A stretch of 64,000 bases of DNA from Chitinophaga barathri (GCF_003807585.1 NZ_RMBX01000008.1:306287-370286), one strand, 5' to 3'; shown: positions 6,858-16,276, counted from the first letter of the stretch. Program-made: numbers and translations. The notes: generated by a model not told the origin, from the letters alone.

Positions 6858-9800
6858 ATGAGCAACAAAGACAGCCAACAATATAACCAACGGTTCCAGG
6901 AAGTATATGAACGCCTGAATGAGCGCCAGCGCGAAGCAGTGGACAACACGGAAGGACCTGTGATGGTGATTGCCGGGCCGGGCACGGGCAAAACCCAGAT
7001 ACTCGCCTCGCGCATCGGCAAGATCCTGCATGAAACGGATTTTTTACCGCACAACATTCTCTGCCTTACCTATACCGATGCCGGAACAGTGGCCATGAGA
7101 AAGCGTCTCACCGACTTCATCGGGCCGGATGCCTACCGGGTGAACATCCATACTTTCCACTCTTTTTGTAACGAAGTGATCCAGGACAACCTGTCGCTTT
7201 TTGAAAAAAATGTGCTGGACCCGATCTCCGACCTGGAGAAAATACAGCTGCTCAAAACGCTCATCGACGGTTTCACCAAAGACAACCCGCTTAAAAGATA
7301 CCGCGGCGACGTGTATTACGATATGCGGAACCTCGCCCACCTTTTCTCCACCATGAAACGCGAAGGCTGGACGGTGCCTTTTATCCGTGAAAAAGTAGAA
7401 GAATATGTGGCTTCCCTCCCCGACCGCGAAGATTATATTTACAAACGCGCCAGCGGCCGCTTCAAAAAAGGGGACCGGAAAGAAGAAAAACTCGCGGGAG
7501 AAAAGGAAAAAATGGCGCGACTGCTGGCCGCCGTGGAGCAGTTCGACATCTTCCAGCAGCTGATGCATAAAGCCAACCGCTACGACTTTGACGATATGAT
7601 CAACTGGGTGATCCGCGCCTTTGAGCAAAACCCGAACCTGCTGCTGGATTACAAAGAACGGTTTCAGTACATCCTCGTGGACGAATACCAGGATACCAGC
7701 GGTACGCAGAACCGGCTCATCCAGCTGCTGACAAGCGGCGAGGAAAAACCGAACGTATTCGTAGTGGGAGACGATGATCAGTCCATTTACCGCTTCCAGG
7801 GCGCCAATATCGAGAACATGGAGCAGTTTGCCGGCGAGCATTTTGAGCAGGCCCTTCGTACGATCGTGCTCACGCAAAACTACCGCTCCGTACAGAATAT
7901 CCTGGACGTGAGCATGTCTGTAATAAGCCACAACAAAGGCTCCCGGCTGGTGGATAAACTGGACGGGCTCAGCAAACAGCTGCTGGCTTCCAACAGCAAA
8001 CTCACCCCGCTGGACATTCCCCCGGTGATCCGCCGCTACAATACCCCGCGGGACGAAATGGTTGCCATCACCACCGAAGTGGAGCAGATACTCGCGGAAG
8101 GCGTAATGCCGGGCAGGATCGCGATCATTTATAAAGAGAACAAATACGGGGAAGAGCTGGCGCAATATTTCCGGCTCAAAAAACTCCCTTTTTATTCCAA
8201 ACGGAACATCAACCTGTTTGAGCTGCCCTTCGCCAAAAAGATCATCCACATCCTGCGCTACATTGCATGCGAGCTGGAAACGCCTTATAGTGGCGACGAT
8301 CTGCTGTTCGAGATCATGCACTATGATTTCTACAAAGTGCCGCCCATCGAAGCGGCCCGCATCAGCATCGAAGTGGCGGAGAAAGGTTACAGCGAAAAAT
8401 TTTCCATCCGCAAATACCTCCAGGACTGGAACAAAACCCGCAACCCGACGCTCTTTTCGCTGGCTCCCGACGAAGAGGCCATGCGCCTGGGCAACCTCCT
8501 GGAAAAGTGGATCGCGGACGCGCACAACCTGACCCTCCAGCAGCTGTTTTCCAACATCATCAGCGAGGGCGGCATCCTGGCATACATCATGGCTTCGCCG
8601 GAGAAGATCTGGCTCATGAAGATCCTCCAGGCCCTGTTCGACTTCATCAAAGACGAAACGCACCGTCACCCGGAGATGAACATCATGTCCATCATGGAAA
8701 CGGTGGACCTCATGGAAAGCAATTCCCTGGCCATTCCGCTGGTCCAGGTATCCGGCAACGAAAAAGGCGTGAACCTCCTTACCGCCCATGGCGCCAAAGG
8801 GCTGGAGTTTGAATATGTGTTTGTGGCCGGCACCAATTCCCATCTTTGGGAAAAGAAGAAAAAAAGCGCCGCCGGTTTTTCCTTCCCGGACACGGTGTTT
8901 ACAACGGAAGCCACGTCCACGGACGAGCAGGAACTGCGCCGCCTCTTTTATGTGGCCATTACCCGCGCGGAAAAACACCTGTTCATCAGCTACCCCGAGT
9001 TCCGGCAGGATGGCAAACCGCTGGAACCGAGCATGTTCATCAGCGAAATCCTCCAGGCCCACATCCTTCCCCAGCACAAGGTGGAAATGCCAGAGGAAAA
9101 GCTATTTGAGTTCGAAGCCCTGCAATACGGCAAGGAACTGGCCCCCGAGATCGAAAAAGTGGACCAGCTGTTCATAGACACCCTGCTGAACGGTTTTACC
9201 ATGAACGTGACCGCGCTGAATAATTACCTCCGCTGCCCGCTTTCATTTTATTACCAGAACCTCGTGCGGGTGCCTTCAGGCCGATCAGAAAACACGGAAT
9301 TCGGCTCCGCGGTGCACTTTGCGCTGGAAAAACTCTTTCAGAAAATGCAGGAGCGGAACGCTTTCCCGCCAAGGGAGGAGTTTGTTAAAGACTTCAAATA
9401 CAGCATGCTGCGCAACCGGGAATGTTTTACCAAAGAAGCCTTTAAAAGAAGGATGGAATATGGGGAAGACATCCTGAGCGCATATTATGATAAATACATT
9501 CACACCTGGAACACGGTGGTGAGCATCGAGCGGAATGTAAGGAACGTGGTGGTGAACGGCGTGCCGCTCAAAGGCAAGATCGACAAGCTGGAGTTCAACG
9601 GCAACGAGGTGAACGTGGTGGATTACAAAACCGGGGATTACGAAAAGACGAAAAACAACTATCGCAAATTTGACCGCCCGAACCAGCGCGACCCAAATGG
9701 CGGGGACTACTGGCGCCAGGCGGTATTTTATAAAATTTTGTTAGATAATTATAAACAGAAGAACTGGCAGGTAGTTAGCACGGAATTTGATTTTATTGAG

Positions 9801-10019
9801 CCCGACAAACAAAAGGAGTATTTCCGGGAAAAGATCGCGATCCTCCCCGAGGATATCACCACGGTCACCCAGCAGATCAAAGACAGCTGGATCAGGATAC
9901 AGAACAAGGAGTTTTATACCGGCTGCGGCAAGGAAGATTGCAAATGGTGCGGGTTTGTGAAGGACAACAAGCTGGAAATAGCCCTGCATTCCCTCGTGGA
10001 AGAGGAGGAAGATGAATAA
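6858..10019 (+). CDS. UvrD/Rep-like DNA helicase fused to Cas4/AddB-like Fe-S nuclease
   Basis: A 1053-aa superfamily-1A helicase. Motifs in order: Walker A AGPGTGKTQ (39-47), Walker B DEYQDTSGT (about 275), GDDDQSIYRFQG (about 304), AHGAKGLEFEYVF (about 642) and FYVAITRAEKHL (about 697). The C-terminal third is a PD-(D/E)XK nuclease with GSAVHFALE, GKIDKLE (about 905) and VVDYKTGD (about 920). Cys 793 before the nuclease, plus Cys 1023, 1028 and 1031 after it, resemble the four Fe-S ligands of AddB and Cas4. It is likely a single-polypeptide helicase-nuclease for DNA end processing or repair. No AddA/RecC partner is adjacent. Confidence 0.92.
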   Translation: MSNKDSQQYNQRFQEVYERLNERQREAVDNTEGPVMVIAGPGTGKTQILASRIGKILHETDFLPHNILCLTYTDAGTVAMRKRLTDFIGPDAYRVNIHTFHSFCNEVIQDNLSLFEKNVLDPISDLEKIQLLKTLIDGFTKDNPLKRYRGDVYYDMRNLAHLFSTMKREGWTVPFIREKVEEYVASLPDREDYIYKRASGRFKKGDRKEEKLAGEKEKMARLLAAVEQFDIFQQLMHKANRYDFDDMINWVIRAFEQNPNLLLDYKERFQYILVDEYQDTSGTQNRLIQLLTSGEEKPNVFVVGDDDQSIYRFQGANIENMEQFAGEHFEQALRTIVLTQNYRSVQNILDVSMSVISHNKGSRLVDKLDGLSKQLLASNSKLTPLDIPPVIRRYNTPRDEMVAITTEVEQILAEGVMPGRIAIIYKENKYGEELAQYFRLKKLPFYSKRNINLFELPFAKKIIHILRYIACELETPYSGDDLLFEIMHYDFYKVPPIEAARISIEVAEKGYSEKFSIRKYLQDWNKTRNPTLFSLAPDEEAMRLGNLLEKWIADAHNLTLQQLFSNIISEGGILAYIMASPEKIWLMKILQALFDFIKDETHRHPEMNIMSIMETVDLMESNSLAIPLVQVSGNEKGVNLLTAHGAKGLEFEYVFVAGTNSHLWEKKKKSAAGFSFPDTVFTTEATSTDEQELRRLFYVAITRAEKHLFISYPEFRQDGKPLEPSMFISEILQAHILPQHKVEMPEEKLFEFEALQYGKELAPEIEKVDQLFIDTLLNGFTMNVTALNNYLRCPLSFYYQNLVRVPSGRSENTEFGSAVHFALEKLFQKMQERNAFPPREEFVKDFKYSMLRNRECFTKEAFKRRMEYGEDILSAYYDKYIHTWNTVVSIERNVRNVVVNGVPLKGKIDKLEFNGNEVNVVDYKTGDYEKTKNNYRKFDRPNQRDPNGGDYWRQAVFYKILLDNYKQKNWQVVSTEFDFIEPDKQKEYFREKIAILPEDITTVTQQIKDSWIRIQNKEFYTGCGKEDCKWCGFVKDNKLEIALHSLVEEEEDE

Positions 10020-10070
10020 TGGACAACAAACAGTAAGTTTGCAAATAATTTAATTCACAGGTTAGGACTC

Positions 10071-11528
10071 ATGAATCAGAACATGCGGGGCTGGATAGGC
10101 TCACTGATCGTATTGGCTTTGTGCAGCTTTTTTACCCAATGCGCGAATATCGTACCTCCGGGAGGCGGCTCAAGGGACACCCTGCCGCCCAGGCTGGTCA
10201 ATGTTTCCCCCTTGGATTCCACACTGAATTTCAACTCGAACAAGGTTGTTTTCCATTTCAATGAGTTCGTGGAACTGGACAATGTGATCGAAAAGCTCAT
10301 TGTGTCCCCTACCATGAAACGGACCCCGGTGATCACCGCCAAACTTCGCGTGGTGACCCTGGAGATCAAGGATTCCCTTCAGCCCAATACTACTTACACC
10401 TTTAACTTCGGCGACGCCATAAAGGACGTGAACGAGCGTAATCCTATCGAGGATTTCCAGTACGTGGTGTCCACCGGCTCCTATATGGACTCCCTCCAGC
10501 TGACGGGCAAGGTGCTGATCGCCGAAACGGGCAAACCGGACAGTAACGTGGCGGTGATGCTGTACGGAAACCTCGAAGATTCCGTAGTGTCCAAGGAAAA
10601 ACCGCTGTACCTCTCCAAAACCAAAGGCGACGGCAGTTACCGCTTCAGGAACCTGAAACCCGGCACCTACCGGCTTTTTGCGTTAAAAGAAGAAGACCGG
10701 GATTACCAATATACGCAGCCGGAGGAGCTGATCGCATTTTCGGACAGCCTGGTAAGGCTGAGCGAAAACATGTCCGACATGAACCTGGCGCTGTTCAACG
10801 AAATAGATACCGTAAAGCTGGAAGAAGAGCCGGAAGTGACCCAGGCCCCGCCGGAAAAGGACAAGGATAAAAAGCCCCGCAAACCGCGTTTGCAGGTTGG
10901 TTTTGACCTCAACGGGGGCCAGCAGGAACTGGGCGACTCTCTCACCATGACCTTCAATTTCCCCATCCGCAGCCTCGATTCCGCGCAGATAGGGCTGTAT
11001 GAGGACACCACACGCAAAAAAGTAGCTTTCACCCTCCACCAGGCCGATACAACCGCAAAAGCGTATAAGCTCGTTTACAGCTGGAAACCCGGCAAACCTT
11101 ACGAACTCATTCTTCCCGCCGGTTTTGCCACAGACACCTCCGGCCTTCAGACCGCCAAAACGGACACTGTTACCTTCGAGGCCAAAGACCTGGATGACTA
11201 CGGTACCGTTAAAATAGCCCTTACCGTGAGCGACAGCGCCCGGAACGTGCTCCCCGCCGAGGATACCAGCTACCAGTTTGTGATACAGCTGGTTTCAGGC
11301 ACGGAGATCAAATATTCCGGCGTGATCAGCAACGGCAAATGGGAAAAAGGCCTGATACAGCCGGGTGAATACCAGATCAGGGTGATCGTGGACCGGAATA
11401 AAAACGGCGCCTGGGATACGGGCGTCTATTACGGTGTGCCCAGGAAGCAGCCCGAAACCGTATTTTCGTTCAAGGACCCTATCAACATCAAAAAGAACTG
11501 GACGGTAAGCCCATCGGTCAAACTATAG
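10071..11528 (+). CDS. Ig-like (SbsA/Big_5) domain lipoprotein
   Basis: A 485-aa lipoprotein with the lipobox ending at Cys 24 (FTQC), followed by PPGGGSRDTLPPRL, the very common opening of Bacteroidota Ig-like lipoproteins. Residues about 40-135 form the SbsA-type Ig domain (PRLVNVSPLDSTL, NTTYTFNFGDAIKD). A CarboxypepD_reg-like beta-sandwich (GDGSYRFRNLKPGTYRLFAL) lies around 180-205. An acidic/Lys-rich linker (PEKDKDKKPRKPR) separates further beta domains. The protein is probably a periplasmic or surface structural protein of unknown partner. It lies 51 bp after the helicase gene, with recR just downstream. Confidence 0.85.
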   Translation: MNQNMRGWIGSLIVLALCSFFTQCANIVPPGGGSRDTLPPRLVNVSPLDSTLNFNSNKVVFHFNEFVELDNVIEKLIVSPTMKRTPVITAKLRVVTLEIKDSLQPNTTYTFNFGDAIKDVNERNPIEDFQYVVSTGSYMDSLQLTGKVLIAETGKPDSNVAVMLYGNLEDSVVSKEKPLYLSKTKGDGSYRFRNLKPGTYRLFALKEEDRDYQYTQPEELIAFSDSLVRLSENMSDMNLALFNEIDTVKLEEEPEVTQAPPEKDKDKKPRKPRLQVGFDLNGGQQELGDSLTMTFNFPIRSLDSAQIGLYEDTTRKKVAFTLHQADTTAKAYKLVYSWKPGKPYELILPAGFATDTSGLQTAKTDTVTFEAKDLDDYGTVKIALTVSDSARNVLPAEDTSYQFVIQLVSGTEIKYSGVISNGKWEKGLIQPGEYQIRVIVDRNKNGAWDTGVYYGVPRKQPETVFSFKDPINIKKNWTVSPSVKL

Positions 11529-11538
11529 CCTTTATCCG

Positions 11539-11546
11539 TAATTTTG
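11539..11546 (+). promoter_or_regulatory. -7 box abutting recR start
   Basis: TAATTTTG ends only 4 nt before the recR ATG at 11551. If used, the transcript would start at or next to the start codon (leaderless). Confidence 0.45.
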
Positions 11547-11550
11547 CATA

Positions 11551-12174
11551 ATGATCTTCTCCTCTGCATTGATTGAAAATGCCGTAAATGAATTTGCAAG
11601 GCTGCCGGGCGTCGGTAAAAAAACCGCTCTGAGGCTGGTGCTGCACCTGTTGAAGCAGGATACAGCACAGGTAGAGCTGTTTTCTGAAACGATCGCCCGT
11701 ATGCGCCGCCAGATCAAATTCTGCCGGTATTGCCACAATGTGTCCGACGAAGATACCTGCAGCATCTGCGCAAACGCTTCCCGTAACAACCAGGTGGTGT
11801 GCGTGGTGGAAAGCATCCGCGATGTGATCGCCATCGAAAATACCCAGCAGTTCAACGGCGTGTATCATGTACTGGGAGGCATCATCTCCCCCATTGACGG
11901 CATCGGGCCGGACCAGTTGCAGATCCACTCGCTCGTGGAAAGAGTGCAGCAGCAGGGCGTGGAAGAAGTCATCATGGCCCTCAGCCCCACCATCGAAGGA
12001 GACACCACCATCTATTACCTGTCGAAAAAACTAAAGGATTACCCCGTGAAAATCACCACGATAGCGAGAGGCATCGCCTTCGGCGGAGAGCTGGAATATG
12101 CGGACGAGATGACGCTGGCCCGCTCCCTCACAAACCGCCTGCCGCTGGAAAATTATCTGCAGCAGGGGAAATAG
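11551..12174 (+). CDS. recR: Recombination mediator protein RecR
   Basis: A 207-aa protein with a helix-hairpin-helix (ARLPGVGKKTALRL, 17-30), a C4 zinc finger (Cys 58, 61, 70, 73), a Toprim domain (VVCVVES, acidic residue about 87) and the C-terminal Walker-like ARGIAFGGELEYADE. RecR acts with RecO and RecF to load RecA onto SSB-coated gaps. Length matches the family. A TAnnTTTG box ends 4 bp upstream of the ATG, so the message may be leaderless. Confidence 0.97.
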   Translation: MIFSSALIENAVNEFARLPGVGKKTALRLVLHLLKQDTAQVELFSETIARMRRQIKFCRYCHNVSDEDTCSICANASRNNQVVCVVESIRDVIAIENTQQFNGVYHVLGGIISPIDGIGPDQLQIHSLVERVQQQGVEEVIMALSPTIEGDTTIYYLSKKLKDYPVKITTIARGIAFGGELEYADEMTLARSLTNRLPLENYLQQGK

Positions 12175-12261
12175 TAAGTTCACTTTCAAATTCCGTCAGG
12201 ATAGCTATCTTTATGTCCTGGTAATCATATTCAAACCGCTCATACTCCAAATATCCAGATC

Positions 12262-12786
12262 ATGTTCAAATTAGCACTGCTCTCCATTTTTTTCTCCTTT
12301 GCTTTTGGCAATGTGTACGACTTTAAAGTTGATGCGCTGGAAGGAGGCAAAATTGATTTTTCAAAATACAAAGGGAAAAAGATCCTTATCGTGAATACGG
12401 CTTCTATGTGCGGCAACACCCCGCAATACGCCGAGCTGGAAAAATTATATAAAAAATACAAGGGCAAACTGGTCATCATAGGGTTCCCCGCCAATAACTT
12501 CGGCGGACAGGAGCCGGGCTCCAATGAAGAGATCAAGGCATTCTGTTCGAAAGAATATGCGGTGACTTTCCCGATGGCGGCCAAAGTTTCCGTAAAGGGC
12601 TCGGACATTCATCCCCTGTATCAGTGGCTGATAGCCGAAAGTAAGGCCAAACAATTATCTCCCGAAGAAGTGACCTGGAACTTCCAGAAGTATCTTCTGA
12701 ATGAGAAAGGTGAGCTGGTGGCTGTTTTTAAGCCCCGCACACAGCCTTCTTCGCCGGAAGTGATCGAAGCGATAGAAAAACACTAA
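12262..12786 (+). CDS. Glutathione-peroxidase family thiol peroxidase
   Basis: A 174-aa protein of the GPx fold using Cys rather than selenocysteine: NTASMCG with peroxidatic Cys 50, Gln 83 (FGGQEPG), Trp 139-Asn 140 (TWNF) and a probable resolving Cys 95 (FCSKEY). Bacterial members usually reduce hydroperoxides with thioredoxin. The first 16 residues (MFKLALLSIFFSFAFG) are hydrophobic and look like a signal peptide, so a periplasmic location is likely. It is followed after 6 bp by a small lipoprotein gene and probably shares its transcript. Confidence 0.92.
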   Translation: MFKLALLSIFFSFAFGNVYDFKVDALEGGKIDFSKYKGKKILIVNTASMCGNTPQYAELEKLYKKYKGKLVIIGFPANNFGGQEPGSNEEIKAFCSKEYAVTFPMAAKVSVKGSDIHPLYQWLIAESKAKQLSPEEVTWNFQKYLLNEKGELVAVFKPRTQPSSPEVIEAIEKH

Positions 12787-12792
12787 CCGGAT

Positions 12793-13320
12793 ATGCGTAA
12801 AATTCTACTGAAACTTTTTACAGCCATTGGCTGCAGTGTTTTATTGTTTTCAGCCTGCTCCGATTACGATCCCGCGGCATTGCTGAATTGTGAAAAAGCT
12901 GCTTTTAACCTGGCGGACAGCAACGGTGTTAATTCCCTTAAACTACTTAGTGCCAACATGTTACGCAATCAGAACTTAAAACTCCTGAGCATAGAGGCAT
13001 ATTTTAAAGACAGTGTAAGGGTCGTATTGAACGTGGCGGATGCCGGGTACAACAGTGCGGGCCTTCAGCACGATAGCCTGCATACCGGCAGTTATCTCTT
13101 TTCCACCCGCCAGGTGAATGCCTCATCCGGCAAAGTAGTGCTGGGAGTTAAAAACGGAAAGGATTACAAGTTCCTCACCACCGATACTTCCTCCATCACC
13201 ATCTTCGAAGTAGACGTGATAAACCGCACTATTTCAGGGTCCTACTATGTGGAAACCGTGAATCCCGCGATGAAAATGCACGGCGGTTTCAGCAAAGTGT
13301 GTTTTCTGTCCATCCAATAA
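12793..13320 (+). CDS. Small lipoprotein of unknown function (DUF6252-like)
   Basis: A 175-aa protein with a clear lipoprotein signal (LLFSAC, Cys 22) and a mature beta-rich domain. The ending GSYYVETVNPAMKMHGGFSKVCF and the ITIFEVDVINRTISGSYY strand resemble the DUF6252 family of Bacteroidota lipoproteins; I am not certain of this assignment. It sits 6 bp downstream of the peroxidase gene. No catalytic motif is seen. Confidence 0.65.
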   Translation: MRKILLKLFTAIGCSVLLFSACSDYDPAALLNCEKAAFNLADSNGVNSLKLLSANMLRNQNLKLLSIEAYFKDSVRVVLNVADAGYNSAGLQHDSLHTGSYLFSTRQVNASSGKVVLGVKNGKDYKFLTTDTSSITIFEVDVINRTISGSYYVETVNPAMKMHGGFSKVCFLSIQ

Positions 13321-13341
13321 TAATGCTGTATTTTTACGGCT

Positions 13342-14478
13342 ATGTTTTTCACTGATATCATAGGGCAGGAAGCGGCGAGGCACCAGTTGCTGCACGCCGT
13401 GGAACAGAACCGCCTCAGCCACGCCATGATACTGCTGGCCCCGGAAGGCGCCGGCGGGTTACCCGTCGGGCTGGCGTTCGCACAATATCTCGTCTGCGAA
13501 GACCGCCAGCCGCAGGACGCCTGCGGGCAATGCTCCGCCTGCAAAAAAGCAGCACAGTATATTCACCCGGATATTCACTTCTCTTATCCCGTAATCCCCC
13601 GCAAGCCCGGAGACAAACCCGTGAGCACGGATTACATCACGGAATGGCGGGAATACATCGCGCAGCAGCCCTATGGTAATGCCTATGACTGGCTGCAGTT
13701 CATCGGCGCGGAAAATAAACAGGGCAACATCACCGCCCACGAATGTTCCGACATCATCCGCAAGCTGAACCTCAAAAGTTTTGAAAGCGATTACAAGATC
13801 CTGCTCATGTGGATGCCGGAATACCTCGGCAACGAGGGCAACCGCCTGTTGAAACTGATCGAGGAGCCGCCGGCCAATACCATTTTTATCCTCGTGGCGG
13901 AAAACCAGGAGCAGATACTGGCCACCATCCTTTCCCGCACCCAGCTGGTCAGGATCAACCCGCTTTCCAAACAGGAGGTCGTGGATGCGCTGAAGGAACG
14001 CAACCAGGTGCCTGAGCCCCGGGCCAGGCAGATTGCAACCATTGCCTCGGGCAATTACCGGGAGGCTTTGCAATTGCTGCAACATGCCGAAAACGATTAT
14101 CATGAATTGTTGCGTACCTGGTTGAATTGCATTTTTATGCAAAACAGGCAGGGCCTGCAGGATTGGGTGGAGCATATTGCCAGCGCCAAAATGGGCCGCG
14201 AGAACCAAAAGCAGTTCCTCCGGTATTTTATCAACGTGCTGGAGCATAGCCTGCGTGTGCAGTACATGGACCGCAGCCAGCTGGCCTTTTCGGACGAAGA
14301 GGTGGACTTTGCGGAGAAACTCAGGAAGCTGGCGAATCTTGGTCAGATGGAGCAGATCACCGAAGAACTGGACAATGCTTATTACCATATCGAACGGAAC
14401 GCGAATGGTAAAATACTCTTCCATGCGCTGTCTATAAGGCTCCAGTACATCTTTAAGGGCCGGCCTCTGCCGGTATAG
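13342..14478 (+). CDS. holB: DNA polymerase III subunit delta'
   Basis: A 378-aa AAA+ clamp-loader subunit. The N-terminus (DIIGQEAARHQLLHAV) matches DnaX/HolB, and the zinc module is CysX8-CysX2-CysX2-Cys (residues 52, 61, 64, 67). The P-loop is degenerate (APEGAGGLP, no GKT), as expected for delta', which does not hydrolyse ATP. It also has LLKLIEEPPANTIFIL and an SRTQ sensor-1-like motif. It loads the beta clamp as part of the polymerase III holoenzyme. A TATTTTTA box (13329-13336) ends 5 bp before the ATG. The holB-ricT order is common in Bacteroidota. Confidence 0.94.
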   Translation: MFFTDIIGQEAARHQLLHAVEQNRLSHAMILLAPEGAGGLPVGLAFAQYLVCEDRQPQDACGQCSACKKAAQYIHPDIHFSYPVIPRKPGDKPVSTDYITEWREYIAQQPYGNAYDWLQFIGAENKQGNITAHECSDIIRKLNLKSFESDYKILLMWMPEYLGNEGNRLLKLIEEPPANTIFILVAENQEQILATILSRTQLVRINPLSKQEVVDALKERNQVPEPRARQIATIASGNYREALQLLQHAENDYHELLRTWLNCIFMQNRQGLQDWVEHIASAKMGRENQKQFLRYFINVLEHSLRVQYMDRSQLAFSDEEVDFAEKLRKLANLGQMEQITEELDNAYYHIERNANGKILFHALSIRLQYIFKGRPLPV

Positions 14479-14609
14479 CTGTCAACTATTTACCGTACCT
14501 TTGGCCCTTATTTCCCTGTACGTCTTTGTGAATCTGGAAGTAAATATGTACTTTTAGTGACTTGGGATTGCAGGAATGACTATTTTTTAAAATAATAAAC
14601 CAAAATAAT

Positions 14610-16220
14610 ATGGCTTGTGCCGGATGTGGTACGGGTGCGGATGGGAAGCCGGCGGGATGCAAGAGTAATGGAGGTTGCAGCAGCGGAGGTTGTAACAGGT
14701 TGAACGTATTTGACTGGCTGTCCAACATTCCCTTGACTGATAGTTTAGCACCATTTGACATCATAGAAGTAAGTTTTAATAACGGTAGTCGCAAAGATTT
14801 CTTCAGAAACTCCACCAAACAGCTTTTCGAGAAGGGCGAAATGGTGGCTGTGGAAGGGGTCAGCGGTTTTGACGTGGGGATGGTGAACCTTACCGGGGAA
14901 CTGGTAAAGTTGCAGATGAAAAAACGACGGGTGGAAGATACTCCCGAAGTGAAAAAACTCCTGCGCCGCGCCTCCACTGAAGACATGAACCGCATGTCCG
15001 ATAACAAAAAACGCGAGACCGAAGCACTTATTAAAGCCAGGGCGATCGCCCGCAGCATAGGCCTGGAAATGAAGCTTGCAGAAGTGGAGATCCAGGCGGA
15101 CGGCCGTAAGGCTACCTTCTTTTATACGGCTGATGACCGTGTCGATTTCCGTGAACTGATCAAGATATATGCCTCCGAATTCAGGGTGAAGGTGGAAATG
15201 CGCCAGATCGGCGCCCGCCAGGAAGCCGGGAAAGTGGGTGGTATCGGCAGTTGCGGCCGCGAGCTTTGCTGCTCCACCTGGCTCACGGATTTTAAATCTG
15301 TGAACACTACCGCGGCAAGATATCAGAACCTTTCTATCAACCAGGCCAAATTATCCGGTCAGTGCGGCCGCCTCAAATGCTGCCTCAACTACGAACTGGA
15401 TACCTACCTGGACGCCCTGAAAGACTTCCCGGACGACTGCGATATGATTGAAACTGCCGGCGGCAATGCAACCCTGCAAAAGCGCGACATTTTCAAGAAC
15501 CTCATGTGGTATTCCTACGACAACAGCAATAAACAATACCCGCTTACCATCACCCGCGTGAAGGAAATACGCCAGCTGAACAGGCAGGGCGTCAAGCCGG
15601 AAGAGTTGAAAGCCGTTGAGGTGGTGACCTCCAAACCCAACAAAGACGTGGACCTCGGGTTTGCGGACGTCGTGGGCCAGATCAGCCTCCGCTCGCTGGA
15701 AAAAGCTTCGCAGAAACGTAAACAGAAAACGAAGGAAAAACATAAAGAACATCACCAGAAGGACAAACCTAAAGGCGGCGGCAACCAGCAGCAGCCCGGG
15801 CAGTCCGGTGGCGCACCGCAAGGCCAGCAGCAGGCACGCCCTCAAAAGGAGCAGCGCCCGCAAGGCGACCGTCCTCCAAGACAGGAACAAAAACCACGCG
15901 GCGACCAGAAACCACGCGAGCAGCGCGGTGACCAGAAGCCCCGCGGCGAAAGAAGCGGCGAGCCACGCGGCGAACAAAAGCCCCGTGAACCGAGGGAACA
16001 GCGCCCGCCCCGCAACGAAAACCAGCCCCGTGGAGATCAGAAACCACGTGAGCCCAGGGAAGGCGGACCAAGGCCACAAGGCGGCGAGCAGAATCCCCGC
16101 GAACCGCGCGAAGGCGGACCCAAACCGCCACAGCAAGGTGGTGGAGGCGGCCAGCGCAACCAGAACCGGAACCGCCCCCCGCGGAAACCAGACAATAAAC
16201 AACCGGATAACAAACAATAA
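14610..16220 (+). CDS. ricT: PSP1/RicT-like iron-sulfur regulatory protein with long disordered tail
   Basis: A 536-aa protein. The N-terminus is Cys/Gly-rich (Cys 3, 6, 17, 23, 28). The PSP1 domain (about 50-290) ends in GSCGRELCCSTW and GQCGRLKCCLNYE, the Cys clusters of RicT/YaaT proteins. In Bacillus, RicT forms an Fe-S complex with RicA and RicF that supports RNase Y cutting; the Bacteroidota role is less clear. From about residue 360 the tail is Lys/His-rich and then repeats Arg-Gly-Asp-Gln-Lys-Pro-Arg-Glu-like units rich in Q, P, R and G. It is surely disordered, possibly RNA-binding. The core assignment is firm; the role of the tail is inference. Confidence 0.9.
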   Translation: MACAGCGTGADGKPAGCKSNGGCSSGGCNRLNVFDWLSNIPLTDSLAPFDIIEVSFNNGSRKDFFRNSTKQLFEKGEMVAVEGVSGFDVGMVNLTGELVKLQMKKRRVEDTPEVKKLLRRASTEDMNRMSDNKKRETEALIKARAIARSIGLEMKLAEVEIQADGRKATFFYTADDRVDFRELIKIYASEFRVKVEMRQIGARQEAGKVGGIGSCGRELCCSTWLTDFKSVNTTAARYQNLSINQAKLSGQCGRLKCCLNYELDTYLDALKDFPDDCDMIETAGGNATLQKRDIFKNLMWYSYDNSNKQYPLTITRVKEIRQLNRQGVKPEELKAVEVVTSKPNKDVDLGFADVVGQISLRSLEKASQKRKQKTKEKHKEHHQKDKPKGGGNQQQPGQSGGAPQGQQQARPQKEQRPQGDRPPRQEQKPRGDQKPREQRGDQKPRGERSGEPRGEQKPREPREQRPPRNENQPRGDQKPREPREGGPRPQGGEQNPREPREGGPKPPQQGGGGGQRNQNRNRPPRKPDNKQPDNKQ

Positions 16221-16242
16221 AACTGTTATTGTACCGTATATA

Positions 16243-16276
16243 GTAGAGGCGCTCTTTGTAGCGTCTCTACGTTTAT
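16243..16276 (+). terminator. Hairpin after ricT
   Basis: An 11-bp stem GTAGAGGCGCT/AGCGTCTCTAC with one G-T pair and loop CTTTGT, followed by GTTTATT. The T-tract is weak and it lies 16 bp before the rhomboid ATG, so it may be an attenuating hairpin rather than a full terminator. Confidence 0.5.

Noticed and set aside
7044..9077. 677-codon open frame on the minus strand inside the helicase gene
   Set aside because: It is antisense to a gene with all helicase motifs; the translation is His/Phe/Val-rich with no domain, typical of a GC-biased shadow frame.
13378..13470. HolB as an active ATPase
   Set aside because: The P-loop lacks GKT (APEGAGGLP), which is normal for the delta' subunit, so this is not an anomaly.
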